A stretch of 6,533 nt of DNA from an uncultured Polaribacter sp. (GTDB lineage Bacteria > Bacteroidota > Bacteroidia > Flavobacteriales > Flavobacteriaceae), in NCBI GenBank assembly GCA_913050305.1, contig CAJXAS010000105.1, positions 1 to 6,533 on the forward strand, read 5' to 3'. A program made the translations under genes and the position numbers. How positions within the stretch are numbered: position 1 is the stretch's first letter; the number at the start of each line of letters is the position of its first letter. The notes below the pieces were generated by a model, which was not told the DNA's origin, ran no database searches, and saw nothing but the letters and a program-made list of their open reading frames with translations. Below are positions 1 through 6,322 of this stretch, piece after piece.

Positions 1-54
1 GTCATACCATTTACCTTCTACTTGGCTTGCATCATATTTAGATGGAATTGTCAT
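1..54 (-). CDS. valS: Valyl-tRNA synthetase, N-terminal fragment (runs off left edge)
   Basis: Reading the minus strand from the ATG at 54-52 gives 18 residues, MTIPSKYDASQVEGKWYD, open to the window edge. This matches the start of bacterial valyl-tRNA synthetases, which open with a short segment of the form (I/L)-(P)-x-K-Y-(D/N)-x-x-x-(V/I)-E-x-K-W-Y, as I remember the family. The enzyme charges tRNA-Val in the cytoplasm and is normally close to 880 residues, so only about 2% is present here. The catalytic HIGH and KMSKS motifs lie outside the window. The gene is divergent from the DUF1573 gene, with a 123-base gap. No Shine-Dalgarno sequence precedes the ATG, which is usual in Bacteroidota. 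The call rests on this short N-terminal match only; a different class Ia synthetase is the main alternative. Confidence 0.75.
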   Translation of the reverse strand, partial: MTIPSKYDASQVEGKWYD

Positions 55-84
55 ATTTTGGAATAGTTTTGAAAATATAGGATG

Positions 85-92
85 CAAAAATA
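85..92 (-). promoter_or_regulatory. Candidate -7 box upstream of valS
   Basis: On the minus strand this reads TATTTTTG, a full match to the Bacteroidota -7 consensus TAnnTTTG. It lies about 30 bases before the valS ATG. No TTG is present at the expected 17-23 base distance upstream, so the -33 part is missing or degenerate. Such boxes arise easily by chance in AT-rich DNA, and the position relative to the gene is the main support. Confidence 0.35.
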
Positions 93-151
93 CAATTATC
101 TATTTTGTAGAAAAAATAAGTGGTTGATTTTTTAAAACAAATTATTAGTCT

Positions 152-159
152 TAATTTTG
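152..159 (+). promoter_or_regulatory. Candidate -7 box for the DUF1573 gene
   Basis: The sequence TAATTTTG is a full match to the Bacteroidota -7 box TAnnTTTG and ends 18 bases before the ATG at 178. A TTG at 124-126 could be the -33 element, but its 25-base spacing exceeds the usual 17-23. If the box is used, transcription would start around 165-168. That would exclude the in-frame TTG at 157, which sits inside the box, as a translation start. Confidence 0.4.
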
Positions 160-177
160 CAAGGTAAAATTAAGATT

Positions 178-582
178 ATGAAAACATTAGGAACGCTTCT
201 TTTAGTATTATGTGCCACTTTATCAATAAATTCTCAAGAATTTAAATTTGAACAAGAAACCATTGATTATGGAAAAATAATTAAAGGCTCAGAAGGAGAA
301 AGAACATTTGTCTTTACAAATGTTGGAGATGCACCTTTAATAATACAAAGTATAAAATCTTCTTGTGGATGTACAGTGCCTAAAAAACCAGAAAATCCAA
401 TTATGCCAGGAGAAAAAGGAGAAATAAAGGTTTCTTATGACACGAAAAGAATTGGTGGGTTTTCTAAGCAAATAACAATACTATCGAATGCAATTACTGC
501 TAGAAAAATTGTAAAAATTAAAGGTTTAGTTTCGAATGTAGCGCTTTTAGAAAAAGAAAAAAGTATTCTTTCTAATAACTAA
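178..582 (+). CDS. Exported DUF1573 domain protein
   Basis: This 134-residue protein has an N-terminal signal peptide (about residues 1-20: Lys2, then a Leu-rich core ending near SINSQ). It then has one DUF1573 domain (Pfam PF07610), an immunoglobulin-like fold related to ASH domains, covering roughly residues 22-118. The family signature is visible: F-E-x-x-x-I-D-Y-G near 24-32, FTNVGDAPL at 46-54, SCGCTVPKKP at 62-71 with Cys63 and Cys65, the PGEKGEIKVSYDT segment at 77-89, and G-x-x-x-K-x-I-T-I-x-S-N-A at 94-105. The biochemical role of the family is not known. It is widespread in Bacteroidota, usually exported, and sometimes adjacent to valS as here (from memory). The ATG at 178 is preferred over an in-frame TTG at 157 because it begins the signal peptide directly and lies downstream of a -7 box. 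The gene ends with a 4-base tail-to-tail overlap with the protease gene. Family assignment is firm and function is open. Confidence 0.9.
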   Translation: MKTLGTLLLVLCATLSINSQEFKFEQETIDYGKIIKGSEGERTFVFTNVGDAPLIIQSIKSSCGCTVPKKPENPIMPGEKGEIKVSYDTKRIGGFSKQITILSNAITARKIVKIKGLVSNVALLEKEKSILSNN

Positions 583-2006
583 ATCCTTTTTTCTAGACGA
601 AATTTAAAAGTCATTTCAATACCATCTCTTTTAATTTTAAGCTGAATTTTTTTATTCTCTTTTTCGCTAAACTCATTAACAATATCTTCTAATTTATAAT
701 AGTATGCTGGTTTTTTATTAATTCTTATAATTAAATCTCCTGCTTTTAAGCCTGCTTTATCGGCATTAGAATTTTTAACAACCGTTTTAATTTTATAAGA
801 AGGCTTGAATTTATATGAAAAATTAGTAAAAAATGTAATTGAATTCTTTTCAGAGAGTTTGTAATTAGAAATATCCTGTGTTGCTTCTCTAACAAGTTGT
901 TTGCCATTATACAAAATGTCTAAACCACTCATGTTATAGTTAAAAGGAGCCTTAAAAAATTTATTTTTCTTAAACATTATTTGTTTGTTTGGGTAATCTA
1001 ACCAAACTGTAAATCTTTTTAAAACACCACCTCCCAAACTACCATTTCTTTGTTTAAATCGTCTTGCTAACTTCGTAGAAAGCGTGTCTAAAAAAGAAAC
1101 TGTTGGGTTCTTAATTTCAAAATCTCCTATTTTAAGTCTTGGTATCCTGCTTCTATTGCCATAAATGATACCACTTAAACCCTCACCTAAAATATCATTA
1201 AAAAACTTTTTAGGAGTTATAATTTCTTTTTTAGAGTTTTCAAAAAGCCAAAGTGCGTCACTTCCACCAGAATCTAATAACATTTTTACATTAGTAAAAG
1301 TATTATAAACAGTATCTAACTGAACTTGAACATTAACGTAAGGTTTTTTTCTATGAAATTGAAGTGGTAAAACTTCACATTTTCTACATTTTTTAAACCT
1401 AAATTTTTCTGGATTATAGAACGTTATTTCCTCTGCACTATAGTTAATTTTTACTGTAAAATTTTTCAATAAATTATAACCAATAATGCCATGAATCGTT
1501 GTGCCCATTTTACTAGAAAAATCGAAAACATCTTTTAAAATTACATATATGGATGCATTAACGTTGAACATATCTTTTATACGTATCCTATTATTTTCAG
1601 AAAGTACTGCATCTACAGAAGCGCCACCCCCTAGACCTTTTAAAAGAATTTTCTTAGGATTTAAAACAGCAATACTGTCATTTTTTGATAAATTAAAAAT
1701 AATTGTTTTATGTACCCCAGTGTCTAAAATAAAGGAAAGTGTTTTTCCATTAACCTCAAGGGGAATTACAATTAAATTATTAATTAATTTAAAAGAAACT
1801 CTTTGTTTCGATTTTGTTTTTTTTTGAAAACGGAATCCATTTTGTGCATTGATTCTTATTACAAAACTAAGGAGTAGTAAAGTTACTATAAAAAGTACTC
1901 TTTTGTTCAAGCTGCTGTTTTTTATAAATTTACAATAAAAAGATTTGTGTCCTCTTATTTTTGATAATAAATTAAGCCTTAAACTTTTGGTAATATGAGG
2001 CATCAT
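579..2006 (-). CDS. Exported bilobal aspartyl protease with C-terminal PDZ domain
   Basis: This 475-residue protein is predicted to be an envelope or periplasmic aspartic protease. Two catalytic-type motifs are visible: ILDTGVHKT with Asp95-Thr-Gly, and LLDSGGSDA with Asp245-Ser-Gly. Each is followed about 75-80 residues later by the hydrophobic-Gly strand typical of the fold (HGIIGYNLL at 172-180; GSLGGGVLKRF at 322-332). The protein therefore carries both lobes in one chain, like pepsin, rather than dimerising like retropepsin. Residues about 400-470 form a PDZ domain (VVKNSNADKAGLKAGDLIIRIN), usually a C-terminus-binding module. A Cys pair lies at 207 and 210. A hydrophobic segment (36-50) ending near NAQ is a signal peptide or anchor. 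The ATG at 2006, or Met2 at 2003, leaves about 35 residues before it. An in-frame TTG at 1910 (residue 33) would give a more normal signal peptide. The gene is convergent with the DUF1573 gene and divergent from the aminotransferase. The substrate cannot be told. Confidence 0.85.
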   Translation of the reverse strand: MMPHITKSLRLNLLSKIRGHKSFYCKFIKNSSLNKRVLFIVTLLLLSFVIRINAQNGFRFQKKTKSKQRVSFKLINNLIVIPLEVNGKTLSFILDTGVHKTIIFNLSKNDSIAVLNPKKILLKGLGGGASVDAVLSENNRIRIKDMFNVNASIYVILKDVFDFSSKMGTTIHGIIGYNLLKNFTVKINYSAEEITFYNPEKFRFKKCRKCEVLPLQFHRKKPYVNVQVQLDTVYNTFTNVKMLLDSGGSDALWLFENSKKEIITPKKFFNDILGEGLSGIIYGNRSRIPRLKIGDFEIKNPTVSFLDTLSTKLARRFKQRNGSLGGGVLKRFTVWLDYPNKQIMFKKNKFFKAPFNYNMSGLDILYNGKQLVREATQDISNYKLSEKNSITFFTNFSYKFKPSYKIKTVVKNSNADKAGLKAGDLIIRINKKPAYYYKLEDIVNEFSEKENKKIQLKIKRDGIEMTFKFRLEKRI

Positions 2007-2050
2007 CTAAAATATATTTCGCAAATTTGCAGTGTTAATTTTATACACAA
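1986..2050. promoter_or_regulatory. Divergent promoter region between protease and aminotransferase genes
   Basis: Only 50 bases separate the two start codons. On the plus strand, TTTG (1986-1989), 23 bases, then TATATTTC (2013-2020; one mismatch to TAnnTTTG) would initiate near 2027 for the aminotransferase-murB operon. On the minus strand, TTG (2050-2048), 18 bases, then CAAATTTG (2029-2022; one mismatch) would initiate near 2015, just before the protease ATG at 2006. The second box lies in a perfect 10-base palindrome, GCAAATTTGC (2021-2030). Both assignments are by pattern only. Confidence 0.35.
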
Positions 2051-2056
2051 TCCAAT

Positions 2057-3247
2057 ATGCCTTTAATCTCTAAGAAAGGAATACAAATGCCAGAATCGCC
2101 AATTAGAAAATTGGTGCCATTTGCTGAAGACGCTAAGAAAAGAGGCGTTAAGGTATTTCATTTAAACATAGGTCAGCCAGATATTAAAACACCTAAAATT
2201 GCATTAGACGCAGTTAAAAACAACACTTTAGAGACGTTAGCTTACGCACGTTCTGAAGGTTCTGAAACTTACAGAACTAAATTGGCAAAATATTATGTGA
2301 AAAATAACATACCTGTTACTGCAAATAATATTATTGCAACTACAGGTGGTTCTGAAGCTTTGCTTTTTACAATTGGTAGTATTACAGACCCTGGAGATGA
2401 AATTATTATACCAGAGCCGTTTTATGCCAATTACAATGGCTTTTCTACTGCTTCTGGTGTAACCGTTGTGCCAGTTATTTCTAAAATTGAAAATAACTTT
2501 GCACTGCCAAAAATTGAAGAGTTTGAAAAATTAATTACTAATAAAACCAAAGCAATATTAATTTGTAACCCGGGAAACCCCACAGGTTATTTATATTCTG
2601 AAGAAGAGATTGAAAAATTGAAAAAGATTGTCGTAAAACACGATTTATTTTTAATTGCCGATGAAGTGTATAGAGAATTTACATATGATGGTTTAAAACA
2701 TACATCTGTTTTATCCTTAGAAGGAATAGATAACAATGCCATTGTAATAGATTCTGTTTCTAAACGTTACAGTATGTGCGGGGCGAGAATAGGTTGTATT
2801 GTTTCTAAAAACGATGAATTTATAAAAACTGCCATTAAATTTGCACAAGCAAGATTAAGTCCGCCAACATACGCATTAATTGCAAGTGAAGCTGCCTTAG
2901 ATACGCCGCAATCTTATTTTGATGATGTTATTGAAGAATATGTAGCTAGAAGAAATACATTAATTGCAGGACTAGAAAAAATAGAGGGTGTAAAAGTTGC
3001 AAACCCAAAAGGTGCTTTTTACTGTGTAGCCGAATTACCTGTTAAAGATTCTGATCATTTTGCACAATGGTTGTTAGAAGATTTTAATTTAAATAATGAA
3101 ACAGTAATGGTTGCACCAGCAAGCGGATTCTACTCTACACCGGGTGAAGGAAAAAACCAAATAAGAATGGCATATGTTTTAAACAAAACAGATTTAAACC
3201 GTTCTATAGAAATTTTAGCAGCAGCCTTAAAACAATATCCTAATTAG
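2057..3247 (+). CDS. PLP-dependent class I/II aminotransferase
   Basis: This 396-residue cytoplasmic enzyme is a fold-type I, pyridoxal-phosphate-dependent aminotransferase (Pfam PF00155) of normal full length. Visible landmarks: HLNIGQPDI (35-43, substrate-side loop), TGGSEAL (96-102, phosphate-binding loop), PFY (121-123, with the cofactor-stacking Tyr), NPGNPTG (171-177, with Asn174), ADEVY (201-205, with Asp202 for the pyridine nitrogen), SVSKRYSMCGARIG (233-246, with the Schiff-base Lys236 and Arg244), and NQIRMAY (367-373, with the carboxylate-binding Arg370). All expected active-site residues are present. Automatic pipelines often name such proteins aspartate aminotransferase, but the amino donor and acceptor cannot be fixed from sequence, so I give no symbol. 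The ATG at 2057 fits the start of flavobacterial relatives (M-P-x-I-S-x-K-G). It is the first gene of an operon with murB, which begins at the very next base after its stop codon. Confidence 0.93.
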   Translation: MPLISKKGIQMPESPIRKLVPFAEDAKKRGVKVFHLNIGQPDIKTPKIALDAVKNNTLETLAYARSEGSETYRTKLAKYYVKNNIPVTANNIIATTGGSEALLFTIGSITDPGDEIIIPEPFYANYNGFSTASGVTVVPVISKIENNFALPKIEEFEKLITNKTKAILICNPGNPTGYLYSEEEIEKLKKIVVKHDLFLIADEVYREFTYDGLKHTSVLSLEGIDNNAIVIDSVSKRYSMCGARIGCIVSKNDEFIKTAIKFAQARLSPPTYALIASEAALDTPQSYFDDVIEEYVARRNTLIAGLEKIEGVKVANPKGAFYCVAELPVKDSDHFAQWLLEDFNLNNETVMVAPASGFYSTPGEGKNQIRMAYVLNKTDLNRSIEILAAALKQYPN

Positions 3248-4255
3248 TTGAATATTCAAGAAAACATATCTCTAAAGAAGTTTAATACATTTGGTATTGC
3301 CGTAAATGCCAAACGTTTTATTTCTGTGGCTTCTGTTTATGAATTGCAACAGGTTTTAAAAATAGAAAAAAATATTTTCTTAATTTCTGGAGGAAGTAAT
3401 ATGTTACTTACAAAAGATATTGAAGTGTTAGTTGTACATCTTGATATTAAAGGAATTTCTATTGATAGAGAAGATGACAATACTATTTATCTTACTGTAA
3501 ATGCTGGCGAAAATTGGCACGAACTTGTTATATGGTGTGTTTCAAATAATTACGGAGGCATAGAAAACTTATCGCTGATCCCAGGAAATGTGGGTACTTG
3601 CCCAATTCAAAATATTGGTGCTTACGGAGTGGAAGTAAAAGACACCATAACTAAAGTTGAAGCTCTAGAAATTGAAACAGGTAAATTAATTCAGTTTTCA
3701 AACGAATCTTGTAATTTTGAATATAGAAACTCTCTCTTTAAGACTAAAGAAAAAGGAAAATATATTATTACCGCTGTAAGCTTTCAGTTAACTAAAAGAA
3801 ACCATAATCTAAATTCTTCTTACGGTGCAATTGAATCTGAATTAATAGCGAAGAAAATAACAAAACCTTCTTTAAAAGATATTTCTGATGCAGTAATCGC
3901 TGTCAGGAGATCGAAACTTCCAGATCCAAAAGAAATTGGAAATAGCGGCAGTTTTTTTAAAAACCCTGTGATTACTAAATCCGAATTTTTAGAACTTCAG
4001 AAAGAGTATCCAAAAGCTCCAAGTTATAACGTTTCTAAAACTGAGGTTAAAGTTCCTGCAGGTTGGTTAATAGAACAAGCTGGTTTTAAAGGAAAACGTT
4101 TTGGAGACTATGGTGTGTATGAGAAACAAGCACTTGTTTTAGTTAATTATGGTAATGCCTCTGGAAAAGAAATCTATAAACTTGCACAAAAAATTCAAGA
4201 AACAATTATGCAAAAATTTGGTATTTCTTTAGAAATTGAGGTAAATATTATTTAA
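3248..4255 (+). CDS. murB: UDP-N-acetylenolpyruvoylglucosamine reductase (MurB, type I)
   Basis: MurB reduces UDP-GlcNAc-enolpyruvate to UDP-MurNAc with NADPH through bound FAD, the second committed step of peptidoglycan precursor synthesis in the cytoplasm. The 335 residues are full length for the E. coli-like type I enzyme (about 340). Visible motifs: NTFGI (13-17), the FAD-binding SGGSNMLL (47-54), IPGNVGTCPIQNIGAYG (111-127), FEYRNSLFK (157-165; Tyr159 and Arg160 match the E. coli Tyr158/Arg159 pair), SSYG (190-193, the type I substrate-loop Tyr), GNSGSFFKNP (231-240; Ser235 is the proton-donating Ser, E. coli Ser229), and LEIEV near the C-terminus (Glu329, counterpart of Glu325). The start must be the TTG at 3248, directly after the aminotransferase TAG. 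The conserved N-terminus begins there, and the next Met (residue 52) lies inside the FAD motif. Zero spacing suggests translational coupling. Confidence 0.96.
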   Translation: MNIQENISLKKFNTFGIAVNAKRFISVASVYELQQVLKIEKNIFLISGGSNMLLTKDIEVLVVHLDIKGISIDREDDNTIYLTVNAGENWHELVIWCVSNNYGGIENLSLIPGNVGTCPIQNIGAYGVEVKDTITKVEALEIETGKLIQFSNESCNFEYRNSLFKTKEKGKYIITAVSFQLTKRNHNLNSSYGAIESELIAKKITKPSLKDISDAVIAVRRSKLPDPKEIGNSGSFFKNPVITKSEFLELQKEYPKAPSYNVSKTEVKVPAGWLIEQAGFKGKRFGDYGVYEKQALVLVNYGNASGKEIYKLAQKIQETIMQKFGISLEIEVNII

Positions 4256-4292
4256 TAAAAAGAGTCTCACTTCCACAAGTTATAAACCTTTT

Positions 4293-4312
4293 TAAAATTA
4301 ATTGAAATTTTA
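4293..4312. terminator. Weak AT-only hairpin between convergent murB and SCO genes
   Basis: TAAAATT (4293-4299) and AATTTTA (4306-4312) form a perfect 7-base-pair inverted repeat with a 6-base loop, in the 58-base gap where the two convergent transcription units end. It contains no G-C pair and is only loosely followed by T-rich sequence on the plus strand. It is placed where a shared terminator is expected, but the hairpin is weak and may be chance in AT-rich DNA. Confidence 0.2.
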
Positions 4313-4313
4313 T

Positions 4314-4988
4314 TTATTCTTTTTGTAATGCCTTAACATCAATAATAAGTTGTGCTAATGATGCCCTATTAAGACTATTGTATATGCCTCTTATATGTTT
4401 ATTTGTATCGATGAGTACGAAGTTTTCAGTATGCAAAAAGGCATCAATTTCTTTTGGCTCGCCTAAATTCTCTTCAACAAAGTAAAACTTTCTTCCCAAA
4501 TCATATATTTCTTTTTTATTGCCAGTAACCAAGTGCCATTTCTTATCTATAATGCCATTTTCTAAAGCATACTCTTTAAGTTTCGGAACTGAGTCTATTG
4601 TTGGAGTCACAGAATGTGATAAAAATAAAACAGCTGTATCATTTTTAAATTCTTCTTGAAGCTTCAGCATACTATCTGTCATCATAGGACAGATTCCTGG
4701 GCAAGTAGTAAAGAAAAAATCGGCAATATAGATTTTATTTTCAAATGTTTTTTGAGTTACCTTTTCACCATTCTGATTGATCAATTCAAAATCTGGAATT
4801 TTATGAAAGCTTTTTAACGCTGCACTTTTAGACGAAATCCATTTTGGTGTAAAAGATGCCTCATTAAAAAAAGGCAAAGCATCTACGCTACCGCCTTCTT
4901 GAGTTTTGATGTTCTCTTTACATCCAATTACAATCAGGAATAATAATAAAAGTAAATTATTGTTTTTTAGCATATTGAACTTTTTCAT
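4314..4988 (-). CDS. SCO1/SenC-family lipoprotein (copper chaperone / thiol redox type)
   Basis: This 224-residue protein has a thioredoxin-like SCO1/SenC domain (Pfam PF02630). A short N-terminal hydrophobic stretch ends in the lipobox VIGC, giving lipidation at Cys23 and attachment to a membrane facing the periplasm. The domain spans about 62-220. DFFFTTCPGICPMM (90-103) holds the CxxxC pair Cys96/Cys100, and FLHTENFVLID (184-194) holds His186. Together these are the three classical copper ligands of Sco proteins. Known family roles are copper delivery to the CuA site of cytochrome oxidase and thiol-disulfide handling; which applies here is not shown. It is the last gene of the three-gene lipoprotein operon. 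The ATG at 4988 overlaps the MORN gene by 32 bases. A second in-frame ATG at 4973 (Met6, 17-base overlap) gives a more typical short lipoprotein leader and may be the real start. Confidence 0.92.
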   Translation of the reverse strand: MKKFNMLKNNNLLLLLFLIVIGCKENIKTQEGGSVDALPFFNEASFTPKWISSKSAALKSFHKIPDFELINQNGEKVTQKTFENKIYIADFFFTTCPGICPMMTDSMLKLQEEFKNDTAVLFLSHSVTPTIDSVPKLKEYALENGIIDKKWHLVTGNKKEIYDLGRKFYFVEENLGEPKEIDAFLHTENFVLIDTNKHIRGIYNSLNRASLAQLIIDVKALQKE

Positions 4989-5568
4989 TTTTAAGTTTAT
5001 AACATAAATTGGCTCTGTTCATACCAAAAATACGTCCATTTTTTGCTTCATAATTTACATATATCTTACCATTCTCTAACCAAGCTTGCTGCAACCCCTC
5101 TTCTTTGCCCTTGTTTAAATTTTTCCTTTTGGCCAATTGTCCATTTAAAAACCATATTTTTTGAAGACCATGTCTTTGACCATTTACATAATTAGATTCT
5201 GAATATACTTTTCCACTTTTAAAATAATTCAATTTTATTCCGTGGAGTTTATTTTGAATGTAATATCCTTCATTTTTTATAGAACCATCCTTAAATAATT
5301 TATAATATGGACCTTCTCTTTTTCCATTAAAGAAGCCTATTTTCTCTGATATACTCTTATTTTTATAATACATTACAGCATAACCATTAAAGGGTTTTTG
5401 ATTATAAAACCACTGCCCCTTTAAAGGGTTTAATTTTATTTCCTCTTTTTTAATAAGGATATTTACTATTTCTTTACTTAAAGAAATAGAAGTGTTTCCG
5501 GTACCCTGTTTTTTACAGCTGCCGAAAACACATAAAAGTAATAAAAGAATATACTTAGTTAATCGCAT
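4957..5568 (-). CDS. MORN_2-repeat (YwqK-like) lipoprotein
   Basis: This is a 203-residue protein with a lipoprotein signal (lipobox FGSC, Cys18) and about five MORN_2-type repeats (Pfam PF07661) of roughly 20-24 residues. Approximate registers are 61-80, 81-103, 104-127, 128-151 and 152-175. The repeated pattern is N-G-K-x-x-G followed by an aromatic-rich strand and a second (D/N/S)-G, for example NGKREGPYYKLFKDG and NGQRHGLQKIWFLNG. Before the repeats is a segment with GQWFYNQKPFNGYAV (51-65). After them is a non-repeat tail, NGRIFGMNRANLCYKL (177-192), with Cys189. Pipelines often label such proteins 'YwqK family antitoxin', but the lipidation and the operon with SCO and YHYH lipoproteins argue for an envelope scaffold or partner rather than an antitoxin. 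Its start overlaps the YHYH gene end by 14 bases and its end overlaps the SCO start by 32. Molecular function is unknown. Confidence 0.88.
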   Translation of the reverse strand: MRLTKYILLLLLCVFGSCKKQGTGNTSISLSKEIVNILIKKEEIKLNPLKGQWFYNQKPFNGYAVMYYKNKSISEKIGFFNGKREGPYYKLFKDGSIKNEGYYIQNKLHGIKLNYFKSGKVYSESNYVNGQRHGLQKIWFLNGQLAKRKNLNKGKEEGLQQAWLENGKIYVNYEAKNGRIFGMNRANLCYKLKNEKVQYAKKQ

Positions 5569-6322
5569 TTGGTGTTCCTTGATAAGGTCCTACAAAAATT
5601 ATATATCTTCCAGTTGTAGCATAAAGTTCATTAATAATATGGTAATGATATTCTGCTATATCTGCGTGCTGAGTAGTACTTGTATGACCACCTGAAGCGT
5701 CTAAACTTGTGGGATATGTACCCGTTGAATTGCATTTCCTTCCATAGATAAAAAATCCATCCGAAATAATACCATTTAATTTATCATCGTCGTCAGAGAA
5801 AGCTAAAGGTTCTAAATGATAATGATAATCCGTAGGTCCAATGTGTGCTCCTGAATAATCTAAGCTACCAACAGCAGCATCTAAAGCACCATTACCTTCC
5901 TGATCGTTATAAAGATAAGCACCACTTACAGCAACACCAATAGCACCTAATGCTGTCGCTGTTGTTGAGTTTGCTAAATCAGGACTTGTAGATACTGTAA
6001 CAGAAGAAGAATTATCTCGACCAGAAGTATCAATTCTTGTTGGAGTCATTTGCCCTGTGTTTGTGACAGTTGGTGCTACATATAGTGCATGGCTTTCACT
6101 CCAATATGGAGTTGTATGATTTGGCAATCCAGTCGTTTCAATAACAACATCGGCTCCTGACAAATAAATTGTTGTTTCATTAGTATCAAACTCTGCAAAA
6201 GCAGGATGTAAAGCACTTATCGTTTTAGTTTCATCATTTAATTCAGTTTCTGAGCTACAAGAAGCAAATACAGAAAAGAACATTGCTAAAAGTATTGTGC
6301 TCTTAATAAATTGGTTTTTCAT
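5555..6322 (-). CDS. YHYH-domain lipoprotein
   Basis: This 255-residue protein is a predicted lipoprotein (lipobox FASC, Cys22, followed by SSETE). Its main part, about residues 125-250, matches the YHYH domain family (Pfam PF14240), named for Tyr-His-Tyr-His. That motif occurs twice: GPTDYHYHLEP (YHYH at 166-169) and IAEYHYHII (YHYH at 225-228). Other family landmarks are AIGVAVSGAYLYN (127-139), the IISDGFFIYGR stretch (185-195), and LDASGGH (207-213), which in relatives reads LDxCNGH. Residues 177-180 are four Asp in a row, a possible cation site. The family has no established function to my knowledge. Clustered His and Tyr suggest metal binding, by inference. It is the first gene of the operon with the MORN and SCO lipoproteins. 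The ATG at 6322 is preceded by an A-rich stretch and no Shine-Dalgarno sequence, and it starts the signal peptide directly. The C-terminus (GPYQGTPNAIN) looks intact. Confidence 0.9.
   Translation of the reverse strand: MKNQFIKSTILLAMFFSVFASCSSETELNDETKTISALHPAFAEFDTNETTIYLSGADVVIETTGLPNHTTPYWSESHALYVAPTVTNTGQMTPTRIDTSGRDNSSSVTVSTSPDLANSTTATALGAIGVAVSGAYLYNDQEGNGALDAAVGSLDYSGAHIGPTDYHYHLEPLAFSDDDDKLNGIISDGFFIYGRKCNSTGTYPTSLDASGGHTSTTQHADIAEYHYHIINELYATTGRYIIFVGPYQGTPNAIN

Noticed and set aside
157..177. Upstream TTG extension of the DUF1573 gene
   Set aside because: The TTG lies within a TAATTTTG -7 box match. The seven added residues precede an otherwise complete signal peptide starting at the ATG at 178.
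555..594. Inverted repeat AGAAAAAAG / CTTTTTTCT as a shared terminator of the convergent genes
   Set aside because: The arms are perfect over 9 bases but almost pure A/T. The loop is 22 bases and no separate T-run follows. It is not distinguishable from chance in this AT-rich, coding sequence.
1501..1827. A 108-residue plus-strand open frame
   Set aside because: It is antisense to the well-supported aspartyl protease, covers the region opposite its first catalytic motif, and shows no domain of its own.
4957..5568. Toxin-antitoxin module suggested by the YwqK-like repeats
   Set aside because: No toxin gene is adjacent. The protein is a predicted lipoprotein, and its overlapping neighbours are envelope lipoproteins rather than a toxin partner.
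5492..5695. A 67-residue plus-strand open frame
   Set aside because: It runs antisense over the junction of the YHYH and MORN genes, both of which have clear family motifs in their own frames. It has no features of its own.
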